Assembly (NCBI GenBank): GCA_036429605.1
Contig: CM071590.1
Location: 1,860,001-1,924,000, forward strand
Reading direction: 5' to 3'
Origin: Cladobotryum mycophilum
Taxonomy: Eukaryota > Ascomycota > Sordariomycetes > Hypocreales > Hypocreaceae
DNA: 64,000 nt
Part shown: positions 21,560-34,669 of the stretch, piece by piece
Layout: each line of letters opens with the position of its first letter
Numbering within the stretch: the first letter of the stretch is position 1
Translations under genes and position numbers: made by a program
Notes under the pieces: generated by a model
The model's database searches: none
Told to the model about the DNA's origin: nothing
What the model saw: only the letters and a program-made list of their open reading frames with translations

Positions 21560-21735
21560 CTCCATTTTTCCCCCTTATGATTTCTAATGTTTCTGATGAT
21601 TTCTCTTGTATCTAACAATTCCTCTTGTATCTGATAATTATTCTCCTGTCTGACAATTCCTATGGAGATTCCCCTTATGTTTGACCATTCCTCTTACATC
21701 TATTGATATCCTCTGATTCCCATACCTATTGATAT
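21560..21735. repeat. Degenerate pyrimidine-rich minisatellite
   Basis: Several imperfect units of about 20-30 bp built around TCCTCTTGTATCTGATAAT-like sequence, e.g. CTCTTGTATCTAACAAT, CTCTTGTATCTGATAAT and CTCTTACATCTATTGATAT. Non-coding. Confidence 0.6.
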
Positions 21736-24700
21736 CTCACCAAAAGCACTAATCCAGTATCTTAATTCTCCCGTGTAGATCCATGCCTGAACGTCAAGCT
21801 CAGCACGAACCAAAGCCCCAACCTTCATGGAACAAGCTCCAAGTGGGTCTTCTAGAAGACTGGACGAAAAATGCACTGACCAGCGAGTACAAGTTAGATG
21901 CCGGGGAGGCCCTCTTCCAAAATAGAGAAGCAAAGGCGACTCCGATTTACGACAGGTGTACTCGTATAAACACATCAAAAGTCAACATTGCCAGGGGAAG
22001 GGGGCTCTTCCCGGACCTTTCAGAGTGTATCATTCTTTCTAGAAGCACACGCCTTTTTGGGCTTTGTTCTCTTCTTGTCAGGCCTCAATGCATAGCAAGG
22101 GACGGGAAGGCAGACATGGCGTGTGTTGGGTGTACGTCGAAGAGGTATGGACGTGCCATCACGGACAAGAGCGAGCAGATTCTTGCGTCTGCAGGTCCGC
22201 ATGTCCGCAATGTCTAACAGCCTTAAAAGAGTGGAACGGGGGGAGGCGTATTTCTCAGTACCTGATTCCTCAGCTCGTACGGAGTGCCGTAACTGGGAAG
22301 GGGTGATCCGTCATCTGCAAGCACCTTAGCTGGGGGGTGGTCGACCCAGTCAAACACGGGAAGAAGAATGTCAACCATCTTTCAACGGCCTTGTCCCTGT
22401 CGGAATGGAGGCCCATCGAATGGAGACTTTGATATGAAAGTTCTATGGAGAAAAAGCGCGCCCCCCTTGGGAGACAAGACAATAGCAACGGGACGGGTCC
22501 TCCAAGTTCTAGGCTTCTAGAAAACCCCAACAAGGGGGACTCCCCCGGGATCCAAGCCATTCTAGAAAGGCGGTAGAAGGATGCTTTGACCATGCTGTCA
22601 CGGCAGTGAGTCAGCCTTGTCAGATTGGCTTCATCTCGCTTCATCTCGTTTCGGTCCACTTGTACGCCAGAGTGCGGGCCACAGGCCGGTCCCAATATCA
22701 ACCAACGTTGTTTAATCGGCGATCAAAAGCAATTAACAATCAATCATGAACAAGGGGAGGATGGGACATGACTTTTTCTAGCAGGTGTAAAAGAAGGAAA
22801 TTTGAGCACAAAGTTGAGCCACCAGCCTTTCTCTCGAGTAATGGCACTGCATATTACAAAGTAGAAATGAGGATGATCAGGATAGCCCACTTTGGCAAAC
22901 TTCTAGATCAGCCGTGGAAGAACTCCATTGCACGCCCTCAAGCCTATGCCCCTCAACCCCCCGTGGCGTGTAGGTTGTTCAGTGGTAGCTACACACCTTT
23001 GAGGTCGTCGGCGACTAATGGAAAGCGAATGCGCGAGGGGCGAGAGAGAGAGAGAGAGAGGTAGGGCTAGCCTTGCGACGGAAACCTTCTTCCCATGCAA
23101 CGGCAAATGCCTGGAGACACTTCGGCACGGAGAAAGGCAGCTCTCTCCAGGTCAACGGCTTTTTCGGTAGCCAAAAGAGGGAATAGTGTATTCCGCTCTT
23201 ATGCAAACGGAACCAAAAAATATCGACCGAGGAACGCCATGGACCCTCTCTGCCTCTCCCTCCCCCTTGAAGACAAGCCGTTTTCGTCGGCGATGGTTGA
23301 GATTAAAATGTCGTCATGGGATGAATAAGGCAAAAGAAAAGCACCCTACCGGCATAACTCCGCGGCTTTATCCGTTATGCAGCAGCAGAAAAAAGAAGCT
23401 TGGACGTTTTCGTTTGTACATGAAGAGAACTTTGTGCGGCTCTCGGAACGGGTGGTTCGGCAGTGGTTTGAGAGCAGGTATTGCATGTACAAATTATGTA
23501 TGCATGGTTCCCGGCATCCACTTGAGACCCTCATATCAGAGAGCGAGAGAGGATGAGAGAGCCGAGTATTCCGAATGCATCCGGAGTAGCATTCGTGGGC
23601 CATGAACCCAATTTTTTGGTGAGCGAGCACCAGAGAGGGTTCCATAGTATATTGGGATTATTTGATTGGGCTTGAACGGTTCCCTTGGCATGATTACCCG
23701 CAGTAAAAAGTTGAATGAGTACGGAGTAGTAACAACTCAATTCCAGCTGCCTGTAGATCCCACACTCCCAAACGATCAGGCACCGATGAAATCAAATATC
23801 GCATCCGCAAGGCAACAAGGACAAGGAGGGGCAAGATACACCTTCATTCCACGCCCCCTCTTCTCTAGGGATGTTGTTCAATGTTGTCTCAAGGGAGGGA
23901 AGAAACCGTCAACGTCTCCCTTCTGGCGGGCCGTTAGGCTACGAGCCGTCGTGATTCCAAGCATAGAGTTGAGTCCGTTACAGCAGCTCGTAAAACATTG
24001 TGAGAGAGTTGAACAAAAAAACACTACCAAAATCTCACAAGTTCTTGTTTGTGGAGACGTGAAGAGAGAGGGAAAAAAGGTTCTTGACGCTGTTTTCCAC
24101 GCCATGACATATCGAGCTCAAAAATTTGGTGCGAGATCCACCAGAACTTTGGAATGGAGACCCCCTACCCGCCTTGCAAATACCCGTCTCTACCGGCATT
24201 TCCAGTGAAGAAGAGAAGGAAGAAAAAGAAAAGAAAAGAAAGAAAAGAACCCACTTTCATCAACTTGGCTGTGCATCGAGCCCGCGATACAAGACATACA
24301 GTTTGTGTGTTTTGTCGCACCCGCAAAAGGCAGAACAGACGAATTGAATTGGCCAGAACGCAAAGAACACCGCATCTGGCCAGTCTAATTTCCAAAGTTA
24401 TTCCCATCGCTGCTGAACTTTTCTCTGATCGGCGTTTTTCTTTTTGCAGACTCCGTAGATACGATACACACAAAATCCCCGGGGCCGTCCGGATTCCCAT
24501 GCACCCGAAGTTTTTTGTGGTGAAGAAAAGCGGGGACCCTTGGACTTTGATTGCTGCTTGATCCTGTGATCCGGCACGCCTGGCCGAAAATACTACCCAC
24601 CTTTTATAATCACCGTTCCTGGCTTGGGAGACCACAGAGAGGAGAAAGAAAAAAAGCACGTTTTGGTGCAGGTGACTTGATCACGATACTGCAGGCACAC

Positions 24701-27491
24701 ACCGTGATCGGAGGAGGGGAAGGGGCGTTGGCAAAAAGTAAACAAAAGGCTATACGGTACAGAGTAGTATATGGAAGCACGGCTATAGTGAGAAACAGGT
24801 AAAGGCTATTAACGGTAGGATTGGATTCCCACGGACCGTTTCATCCATGGGGGAAGGAAGAAAAACGTGCACCCATCCCACTGCCTTCACTCGCCAGCAG
24901 GTATGATGTACACGAGGACTCCATTTTGATTAATCCCTCTCTGGTCGGCCCCATGTAAAAAAAAGCTTCATTAAGTCGATGCGACCGTTGGTCATGCAGG
25001 CGACAAACGAGTCGGCGAGGTAATAACCGGGGCCCCTTTGTCCCGCAGGAAGAGGACAAGCAAGCGAAGCAACAAGACAAGCCTCCCTTTCTCTCTTGAA
25101 AGGGAAAAAAGAGTCACAAGTCACAGGGCAGTTCAACGCCTAAGCCACACATCCTCCTCCCTTGTCGACGATCCAATTTACGCGTACTAAACAACCAGTA
25201 GGAAGGGTACGTACCCGGTTCGTAAGTGAAATTGACCACCCAAAAGGCACAGGCACAAGTCAAAGGGGGAGGAACAGCGTGGGCTTTGTCATCACTAAAC
25301 CTTTTCGAGGTGACTTTCCCAAAGCGGTAATTTCGAGATCCCTTGTACATTTTCTCTCCCTCCCTCTCTCTCCATGTCTTGATCAATTAAAAAAGATGAA
25401 ACACTTTCGCCAAGCGTGAATCCCTCGGGAATCAAATCAAATCAAATGGAAACGAGATAATTCAGACCCAGTCTCATTTCTTCAGCCTGGGTCAACTTGT
25501 CGACCGTCCAACCGAAAGCCATGCAACCGCCAAAAGGGAATGATGAATCATCCGGTCTGTCACCAGGCAGGCTTCCAACAAACGTTAGTCCCAAAGGGGC
25601 AAGAAGGGGATTCCCAACGGTTCTCCGCCCTTGCCCTACCGGAAGTAATCGAAAATCCGACAGATTGCCGGAGTTCAAAGGGGACGGAGGGGAAGGGGGG
25701 TCATGAGTGGTCGTCATTGGATAACTCCGCGGGTCTGCATTGACGTCCGAATACCGAGGTTTTGCGTTAGTAAGGAGGATTTTGTGCATGATGTGCATTG
25801 CATAATCCTTCAAGGAACCAACCACGTTTCAACGTAGCCGACGTAAGCGGGCTGGTCCTACAAGAAAGGTACGTACTCGGTAACTTGCACAGAGTGAGTA
25901 GCACAGCATATGATTATCTCGGTATCTGGCAGCCTCCAATCCGTCCGAGAGTACCGGAACGATGCGAATTTTCCGAGGCTATACTCCGCTCCATACATAC
26001 CAGTTCAACCAGATTTCAAGGCAATAGCCATGTGCATGGCATGCACAGAGAGGTCTATGCACTCGGGTTGATGCCGACTGCGACGACAAACCGGCACTGA
26101 CCAGCCGCCGTGCGTGCGTGTGTGCGTGCGTGATAAGAGAAAGAAAGAAAAAAATGTGTTTTTTTTTCTTTTTTTCTTTTTTTTTCTTCAACAGCAAGGA
26201 CTTTTCCCTCCGCATCCGCTCCATTTTTTTTTCAGGCCCCCATCTGCAAATAATCAGTAGTAAATGCGCAAAACCCAAATGCAAGAATGCCAAGATGTTT
26301 AAGTCGCATGATGAATCAATCTAAAAAACTTGGTGGCTTGATGATGCAAAAGAGACCGAGAAGAAAGAAAAAACTTGGCCCTTTCTTTTTTTTTTTGGCT
26401 GCTGACAAAAGCTGTCACCCCCACGATACGTGATTGATTTGATTTGATTTTGAGTTTCGATTGATTACGCAGCAAGAACCACCCAACTTGGGCAAGTGAC
26501 AAGGATGGTTTGGATGGTGGATGGTGGGTGGTGGATGAATGGATGTGTGGCTGCCGGATGCAAGAGTCAATACAACAGCAACAAGCAGCAACAACAACAA
26601 AGCATGCACAAAAAAACCTTTCTTCACTCTCTCTCTCTCTTCTCGCATTGATCGACTAACGCACACCGACATCTTTCCCACACCCCAGATCGTAATCTGC
26701 CATTGGTCACTCCCGGCCCCGTACCAACTCGCTCAAATCTAACGGGCAGTGCAGTGTGCCTGCCTACCTAAGCTGACGAATCATTCAGGGCTGAAGCAAG
26801 GTAGTTCACTGTTCGTAGCGTGTCAAAGTGTTCACCCGCCCACTGTAGCAACCTAAGCTTGATAGGCAGCCCTGGCAAAATGTTGCACTGTGAAAGAAAA
26901 GAAAAAAGAGTTGGCCTACAAGTACCTACCCAGTCAAGCAAGTCGGCTTTTAGGCACGGGGGTGGGGGGAGGAGGAAGGGTTCCAGGTTCTGAGTCCTGG
27001 GTTCTGTCGCTCGTGCATTGTTGGCTGGGCCGCAAAAAGGTTTCAAGGGATGGAATGGAGTGCACTCAAATCGCTGGACGTGTCCAGCTGTCCATCGTCC
27101 ACGGGTCCTTGGCAATGTGCCGAGTCCGGCAACCGCGGGGCCATTTCATGCTTCTCCAAGGGTTGCTATTGTTTTGTATTGTATTACACGTACGTATGTA
27201 TCTACGTATGTATGTATGTCGGTATTTTGTTCACTTGGCTTATGATAACGTTTAGACCATGCTTACCATGGCACACACACACACATGCTCTCTCTCTCTC
27301 TCTCTCTGTTGACATTTCCGACCGGTAAGGTTTGCTCGCCGATTTCCGCTGGGGGTGTGGGTGCCAAGTAGTGCCCAGTTCGTTTTGCCACTAAAAAAAG
27401 GGCGGTGGACAATGCACGATAACGACTTATCAAAGATGCACGATTCAGTGATGAAATGCACAATCAATCAAATGATCAGATGACCATATTC

Positions 27492-27521
27492 ACAAAGGGA
27501 GAGAGAGAGAGAGAGAGAGAA
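27492..27521. repeat. (GA)n microsatellite
   Basis: A run of GA dinucleotides just downstream of the acidic-protein gene. Similar short (CT)n and (CA)n runs occur at 27270-27310. Confidence 0.8.
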
Positions 27522-27992
27522 GAGAGCACGAAGAAAGCAGTGGCAACTTTGTAGATGAGCTTCATTATTCGCTTTATTGATTAAGGAGAATCGCTATTCG
27601 ATTTCCTTGTACTTGTTTGTATGTAACTCTGAGTGTACTGTTCTAAGACCACTCAACCATAGATCTCCAATCGTATCCGGGAGCGGCCCCGCCGAATGTA
27701 ATCCATCAAATCTGCGTTCCACGACATGTATAAAATAAGAAAAATGAACCGAGTGGTGTATGTAAACTCTAGTAATATTCCCAGACAAATGAAAAAAAAG
27801 AAACGCCTGTAGCCTTTTTTGTATCCCACCATAAAAACCTCTGTGGGGTATCTAGAAGAAGAAGAAAAAATTCTTTGAATCAACGCCGAGCCATGCCACG
27901 CTATGCAGAACAAATCAAAAGGATATCATCATTCGAAAAGAGGTAGTTTGTTGTTTTTGTTGTTTTTTGGTTTGTGTTTTTTTTTGTTCGTC

Positions 27993-28697
27993 TTAGTAGA
28001 CTGTGATTGCCGATACAAGACTGGCAGGTGTTCGTTGGTAGTATTCCTCTTCGAATAATGAATCCTCTTGTTCTGTCTCCTTGTCTTCCTTTGCGGGAAG
28101 GGGGAGCTCGGCGTCGGCAGGTGATGGAGGCATGGCCTCATCATCAGATGACTCGGAGTCGTGGTCGACAAGCTCGGGAGGGGAGCTGCTGTGAGAAGGA
28201 GTGCGGACAAGCTCGAGCTGAGCGTAGTCCTCCTCGAGATCGTCGCCCATGATATCGTCGTCGACCATTTGCTTGGGAGTAGCGGGAGCGGCCATCTCGA
28301 TATCGTCTTCGTAGTCGAAATCGGAGTCAGAGTCGGAAGAATCAGAGTCGTATTCCTCCTCGTCGACGGCTTCCTCCACAACCTTGTCGGCCCATTGGAT
28401 GTGTCGGTTGGAAGCCTTGGGCTTGTTGGCTCCGCGGACGGACTGGTTGAACCATCGCTCCTGCTCACGCTCGGCTTCGGCAAGTTCGAGCATCAGAGAG
28501 TCGAGCAGGTTAGCGTGTCCGACGAGAAGGCGGAGGTCGTGGTCAGGCTGGGCAGCCTCGCGAGAGAGCTTGGCCCTGGCCTTGTGGGCAAGGTAGTATG
28601 TCTGAGTGATGGACATTGTGGTTCTCTTGGATGAAGTCTGGAAGAGAGGGTTGGAAGAGTGGATGGCAGTTGGTCTAGCTGTAGCGGCAGTAGACAT
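27993..28697 (-). CDS. Acidic fungal protein, possibly Ecm13-like
   Basis: Single-exon, 234-aa protein. The N-terminal part (residues 28-110) is well ordered: SITQTYYLAHKARAKLSREA, then HDLRLLVGHANLLDSLMLEL, then AEREQERWFNQ. The middle and C-terminal parts are very acidic and Ser/Asp-rich (about 120-215), ending in TPASLVSAITVY. The ordered helical block reminds me of the small Ecm13/YJR115W-type fungal family, but I cannot confirm this. The role of that family is poorly known. The start could be ATG 28697 or ATG 28616 (MSITQ), where the conserved block begins. It is the only gene in about 13 kb, and the leader region has TTGG repeats and upstream ATGs, so long untranslated regions and layered regulation are plausible. 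Confidence 0.75.
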   Translation of the reverse strand: MSTAATARPTAIHSSNPLFQTSSKRTTMSITQTYYLAHKARAKLSREAAQPDHDLRLLVGHANLLDSLMLELAEAEREQERWFNQSVRGANKPKASNRHIQWADKVVEEAVDEEEYDSDSSDSDSDFDYEDDIEMAAPATPKQMVDDDIMGDDLEEDYAQLELVRTPSHSSSPPELVDHDSESSDDEAMPPSPADAELPLPAKEDKETEQEDSLFEEEYYQRTPASLVSAITVY

Positions 28698-31600
28698 TTT
28701 TGTTGATGTGGGAATGGAAGGTATTTAAAAAAGGTTATTGTGTGAGTCAATGCCGGTTGCAGGTGGCCGGTGTGTGGATGCAGGGATGGGGGGGTTGTGA
28801 GCTGCCTGGCGACTAAGAATGTCGTGCTTGATGATAAGAGAGAACAAAGCGGTGATGTGATTGATAAGCTCTTGTTGGTTGGTTGGTTGGTTGGTTGGTT
28901 GATTGTTGAAGAAATGTTCAAAGGGATGCAGAGTGTTCTTATTGCTTGATCTTGTTTGTTCTGGTGGTGAGTGAATCGAAAGGGATCCTCAAGTCGGGGG
29001 ACTCGGGATTCTTTTAACTCGGAGCCGTCACCGGGGACTGGTCCATCCATCTCGCTCGCAAAAGGTTGTTGGAGGTACACCTACCAAGGTACCCCCTTCC
29101 ATGGCATCTCCACATCTGAGTAACAAGGTTGGTAAACCCTTACGTTGCCCGGGCTAAGCGGAGTTTGGTCTTTGCACGCGGACCCGAACAGCAGTCGATT
29201 TCATGCGAGGGGTGTGTGGGGCACCAGGTACGTATCTTTTCACCCCTACTTTCCTTTTTACTTGCGAATGCGAGACAAGCCCAGCCAAGGCGTGGACGTT
29301 GGACTTGACCCATTTCACATCCTTCATCCCATCCCGCACCGCACGCCGCAAACCGCACCCGCACTGCCGCTGACTAAATAAATCCGACTTGAGAGAGCGA
29401 GTGAGACCTTGCTAATGTACGCCCTCTCCTCCCTTCACTCCCCAGCCAGCCTTAGTAAACAGTTTACCAAAGCTTTTTTCCTTTTTTTTCCTTTTTCTTT
29501 TCTCAAACAGCGTCGCAAAAAAGAGAGGTCCCTCGTTGGCGAGCGGTACCCGACGGCTGGCTGAGACACTGCGCCCGCGGTCTGGTATACTCGCAAGGCC
29601 GGGTACAAATCAAGCTCCGGTACGTACCTGTCGGACTTTATGCATTGAGCATAACTGTGTGTTTGAAAGCCACGGATAGGTTTCGGCATCCGTCAATCAT
29701 CCCTCCATCCATACCTGATGACTCCCACGGCTACGGCTCACGGCTATGCGGGTATAAGGGTACCCAGTCATATTTTGTCCATTCTGCGTCATAACGTGGA
29801 TTACACATCATTTGCTACAGTATATGCATCTCCGTTATGCACACTCAGGAATCAGTCATCCATTATCCTTCATCCGCACTAGTCCGCTGGAATCTTTTTT
29901 TCCCCTCCTGGTGCTGTTCCATCCCAGTGGTGTCGGAAATGTCTGATGTAATCCCCTTCTTAACGCCTATTACGGCTCATTTTTACGGATCATGCCCTGT
30001 TGAACGGGACCCCGGCGTCACGGTTATTCTTCGCCGTGCACTACTGCCGTGATGGTTTTTGGTGTTGCTGGCATTATCGCACGCACTGGCACACTGGCAC
30101 TTGCACACTGGCACTAGCACTGAGGAGAGCGCTGAAGTTTTTAGCTGCTGTCGCTGATTCATAATCCTCTCCGCTTATTAAACGATGCAAACACCGTACC
30201 TCCGAGCATGCTCGCGCCCTAGGAGTTAATGCGACCCCGACACTGGAACTGACAGACACTGACACTGACACTGACTGACGGCATTTGGCTTATTCATTTC
30301 TCAGCAAAGCACGCACAAGCAGCGCACAAAACGGCTAGTCGACTAATCCATAAATTCAAATCAATAAAATAATAATAAGTCATCCGACTCATTACTCGCC
30401 ATGGCGCACAATTGCGTGCAATGCTAAAACAATAGCGAAATTTAGGGATTTCTCAACGATGCATTTCTTTCTTTCTTATTCCGCGCGCTTCCAAATCATT
30501 CGAATGCAACAGTCACCAGCGGAAAATGTCAGACAAGCAAGTCTGTCTACTCCGTAGGCAGGTACGAATGCATTTCCAATTCGGGTCATTTTTGCGTCCG
30601 AGACGAAGCACATACACACACACGACACCACCACCACCATCCATTTGCTTCTGCACCGCCAGCTGGAGTCGTAATAAAAAGGGCAATGCATGGCGAAATT
30701 AGTCCCCTAAACTGAAATGTGATTGCGACAGCGATGACAACACCAAAACGTATTGCTCGCATCTCCTCCTTTTTTCGGGCTGCAGAAATGCGAGCCATCC
30801 CTTCTGTCGCCGACCAACCAGCGACCAGATCCTCGCCAGCCTTGTACGTCGCCGTATACAGCTCAAAACAGGAATAGTGTGTCACACGCAGTTGAGTTGG
30901 ATGGCCAGACAACGCGACGCAACCGAGAGAAACGACTAGCGAGGTAGGGCTGAGGCTTGGGGATTTTGATGACTCCGACCAGGCCCCCTCCCCCTACAAT
31001 TCCAATTCTCAAATACCTGTACCTGTACCTGTGTGGTGGGGGGCATCAACGCGTTGCCTGGGGATCAACAAGGCTGAGTGTGATAGGCACTGAGTCCGCC
31101 GAGACATACAGGTCCCAGTGATTGGGTACCTTAGATCTTGAAACAGGAGCCCGTTTATGGACAGGGGTTAGGTTTATCGTTCATCTCCCAGGCGTACGTC
31201 TGCGCTTGCGAGGAGGCGCAAGGCAGTCATCATTCTTAACGGTCACATCCAAAAGGTTCATGCACTCTATCACGATTCACGGGCATTGAAACAAAGTTTT
31301 GTGAAGCCACACTCTAATCCAGTTTATGCGCTACGCTTTACGATGTACGATGTACGACGAACGATATTCCTCACATACAAGTCCCCGGCTTGGCTTGGCT
31401 TTCGGTAAACACATTTCTAATTAATAATGGATGCCCAAGAAACGGCTACCGCTGTTAACTGCATCTGATAATCTCAGGGTAGCAAGTCATGGAATCGCTA
31501 ACACCCGGGACAAGCGCCCAAAATCCAGCTCCCGTTGGGCTTCCCATTGAGACATTGGGCCTTTATCGACTCCCGCTGTCAAAAAGGGGGAGGGAGGGAG

Positions 31601-34600
31601 GGAGAGAGTGTGTGGGAGAGAGAGAGAGAGAGCATCTAAAGTTGACAACTATATCAAACGGTTTATTCAATAAGGCGTGTGTGAAAGTGGTGGTTTTTGT
31701 CTCAAGAATCAGAGTCTGGACTTGGAGCATCATGGACGCTATTCCCATTGGAGTACCGTCGGTCGAGGTGGTGTGTGTGCAAATGGCTTGGAGGGAGAAC
31801 AGCCGCGCTCTGCATCCGCATCCCCCATTCCGCACCAACACTCCGTCCGCACTGCCACACGAAAACCGAGCACGTAAGCAGTGGAGGAGCATAAATGCCA
31901 ATGGGCTGAGCATTAAAGCAACATAAATCTCGCCAAAAGGAGCCTCATTGAGCATAGTGTGTGTTATCCTCACGCTACAGGTATGAAGCCCCCTTGGAGG
32001 AAGAAATGGGTCTCCCGGAGTCTCGGGTCTCGCAACTTCCACCTCCACATGGCACATGGCAAGAACCCCACCTTCCCAGGTTCTGCTGCGTCGTAATTGG
32101 GTACCAAGTAATTTTACCAAAGACTGGGCCATGCGTCCTCCCATTATGACTGCATATCACCCATGTTCGAAAATGCTCGTGCCCACGCCCACGCCCTGCC
32201 AGGCTCTCTCTCTCTTTGCCTTGTTGACATGAGAGACAGACAGACAGACATCTTCCGTCCATACGAACAAACGTATCGGTGCGTGCGATGGGTGGGTGCA
32301 TGATGGAAGCGCAAGGGTAAGGACTCTTGGTGCGCAATGGAATGGGTCATCATCATCATCCTCATTATCATCCTGATTGATATCGGGTCCAAGCAAACTC
32401 CATGGGCATACCGGTCGACGGAGTCAAATCATCCCCTCGCCGTCCGCCGCCGCCGCCGCCGCCGCCACACACACACACACCATCTACTACTACTGCTGCA
32501 GATCAGCGACATTAGTCACCCTCATGACCCTGAATAATAATCCAAAGCCCTACATCCGCCCACAGAGAGGCTAAGGACTCCTCGGTACCGAGTTCTGTGG
32601 ATACAATGGGTTCACTCATCAACTCATCCCAAGCCGTCCCGCACCGGGAACCAGACAACCGGAGCCTGTTTTTGACTTGGAAATTTCTTTGGGCCGGTAC
32701 TGCGGGTGTTTGTCTTCCGCCACCGTGTATGGGAATGTTCCAGTTTCCACCGTCAATGCAAATACCTTTGGATCATAGGGACCCAAAGAGCAGAAATTGG
32801 TGTTTCTTTTTCCCAAATCTCCACACACACAAACACACCCTCGGCACTGAAACACCCATGGGCGTATGGTCTGTATCAGAAAAAACTCATCACAGTGGAG
32901 TCCATTTCCACATGCTCAGCGCCCGTTTCTCACCCGACTCCATGGAAACCCCCCTGTCCACGCGCGCAATGAGGTGGCATACTCATACTCCATCATTTGC
33001 TTTTGTATCCGCTACCAAAATCTAGGTCCCGGGAGTTAGGCCCGTCGTTTCTTCTGTCAACGGCCCGTAGCCCTTGGCCGGTGAAGAGAAGTGGGTTCTA
33101 TATGAGACTCGACTCTTGTTAGAACCTTTTACGCGAGAATTCATTGGCTGAGAAGGGATCCAACAGAACGGTACGACAGGGCGGCACAAGCAAATACAAC
33201 CCTCCCACCAAGGGGCCAGGAGAATCCGACCCAAAGGCACGGAATTTTGTCTCAGCCTTGTGATTTGATGCCATGGAGAGCGAGAGAGAGGGGAAGAGAG
33301 GGTTGGTAACTTGGTATTTTGCCCAGAGATCCATGATTGCTTCTGCTACCACGGCTTGATTGTGATCAACGATTCCCCGTTAGGCAGGCGGACGCAAATA
33401 CCGGGAAGGACGGTTATAGTTTCGTTCCAGCGTTATTCCCGTACACGGTAGACTTAGTAAGTCATTACTCACTTGCTTGCAACTCGTCAATCTCAGCCCT
33501 ATACTAATAATCAAGATGACGGAATCCTCCAGTTAGGTGTGATATGTAACCACTAATATTGTGATGTGATACTCAAATAGAGTAATAGAGTGGTGAGCGA
33601 GTCAACCCCCTCAACCCACTCACAGCTCCATCTTTTAGTGCCTTCTGCGAACTGTTTGTAAGCAGAACCATAGTCGTTCATGTCATGGTGTTCCGCGCAT
33701 GTACGTCTGCATGCTCTCTCATCTGCAGCCTACTGCTCCCTGACCCCCAACCATCTCGTAGGGCAGAGGAGAGCAATCAAGCTCACCTACCCGCGTGGAT
33801 CCTCCTGACCCGTCGACGTGGTAACTCAGGGTCAAAGCACAAGCCATCCCGGCCTCATCCAGACTGTTGGGTCTCCTCTGCCGATTGAGGGGGAGGGGGA
33901 GATTGAAGTCGCCGAGTGACCACACCCCTCCCCTTTTTCACCACCCGCCCTGCAAGATGGCCTGTCCACCCCGTATATGCAACTTCCTGTTTCTGCTGCC
34001 ATACAAGATTGATTTGAAAAACTACCCTGGCCGGATGACCCAATAAGTCACACCCCGGTCATAAGGCATAGAGACATCTTAATTTTCCAGGGTCACCCCC
34101 GGGCTAAGACATCTATCATGGGGCTGACCTAAGATCCCAGCACAAGGTTCCCGTCCCAGCGCAATGGACCGCCCGGGAAACTTGCAACGTCAAAAACGGC
34201 CTGGCTTTTCGTCCCTTCCCCCTGGGGACGCCCTTTCGAATCTTTAGACTTCCTTTGGAAGGTTTGGAAAGCCTTCTCGTCTCACTCGAGTGGGGGAGGA
34301 GGGAGGGGGAGGTGACGGGCAGCCTTGTTCATCGCAATTTCGCTTCATCCCCGGGAATCCAGTAAAAAGTGGTGACTGGACGGTGCTATCACGCAAGGAA
34401 CGGAAATAAGGCACCCGGTGTCTCGAGGGGAGAAGGGGAGTCATACTGGTTTGGTTCCCTTGGGACCTGATCGACAAGAGTTACCAGACAATGAGAATGG
34501 GGGCCAAGAAACCATCTCGCCCCGAACCCCCTGAATATCCGGTACCAGTCTGATGGGAAAGACATCTGCGGGCCACCAGTGAGTCTATGCATGGATGAAG

Positions 34601-34669
34601 ATAACCAGTAAACGCTTGCCAAATTCTCGGATATCCTAGTAACGCTTGATACATTACGGTACAGTCTCA
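28698..34669. other. Gene-poor tract, 6 kb
   Basis: Upstream region of the acidic-protein gene and 3' side of DBP8. It has microsatellites (TTGG)n at 28875-28900, (GA)n near 31615-31632, (CCG)n and (CA)n near 32448-32480, and C- or G-rich islands. The 193-aa minus frame at 31563-32144 has no domain and crosses simple repeats, so I do not call it. No RNA gene was recognised. Confidence 0.5.

Larger units (their letters stand above)
21053..27992. other. Gene-poor tract, 6.9 kb
   Basis: I see no protein with recognisable domains or consistent family-like character on either strand. Frames such as 21783-22217 (+) and 22270-22701 (-) look like chance. The tract contains a degenerate tandem repeat near 21.6 kb, homopurine/homopyrimidine stretches (24.2, 26.1, 27.5 kb) and small microsatellites. 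It could hold non-coding transcripts or a long regulatory region for the acidic-protein gene at 28 kb. Confidence 0.5.

Noticed and set aside
21783..22217. 144-aa plus-strand open frame downstream of array member 5
   Set aside because: Composition and lack of motifs look like chance; nothing like it is elsewhere in the window.
22270..22701. 143-aa minus-strand open frame
   Set aside because: No recognisable features. It lies in the low-complexity, gene-poor tract.
28493..29080. 195-aa minus frame upstream of the acidic-protein gene
   Set aside because: It runs through (TTGG)n-derived Asn/Pro/Thr repeats and overlaps the true coding start in another frame, so it is probably leader sequence.
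31563..32144. 193-aa minus-strand open frame
   Set aside because: It crosses a (GA)n tract, has no domain or conserved-looking segment, and shows no splice or start context of note.
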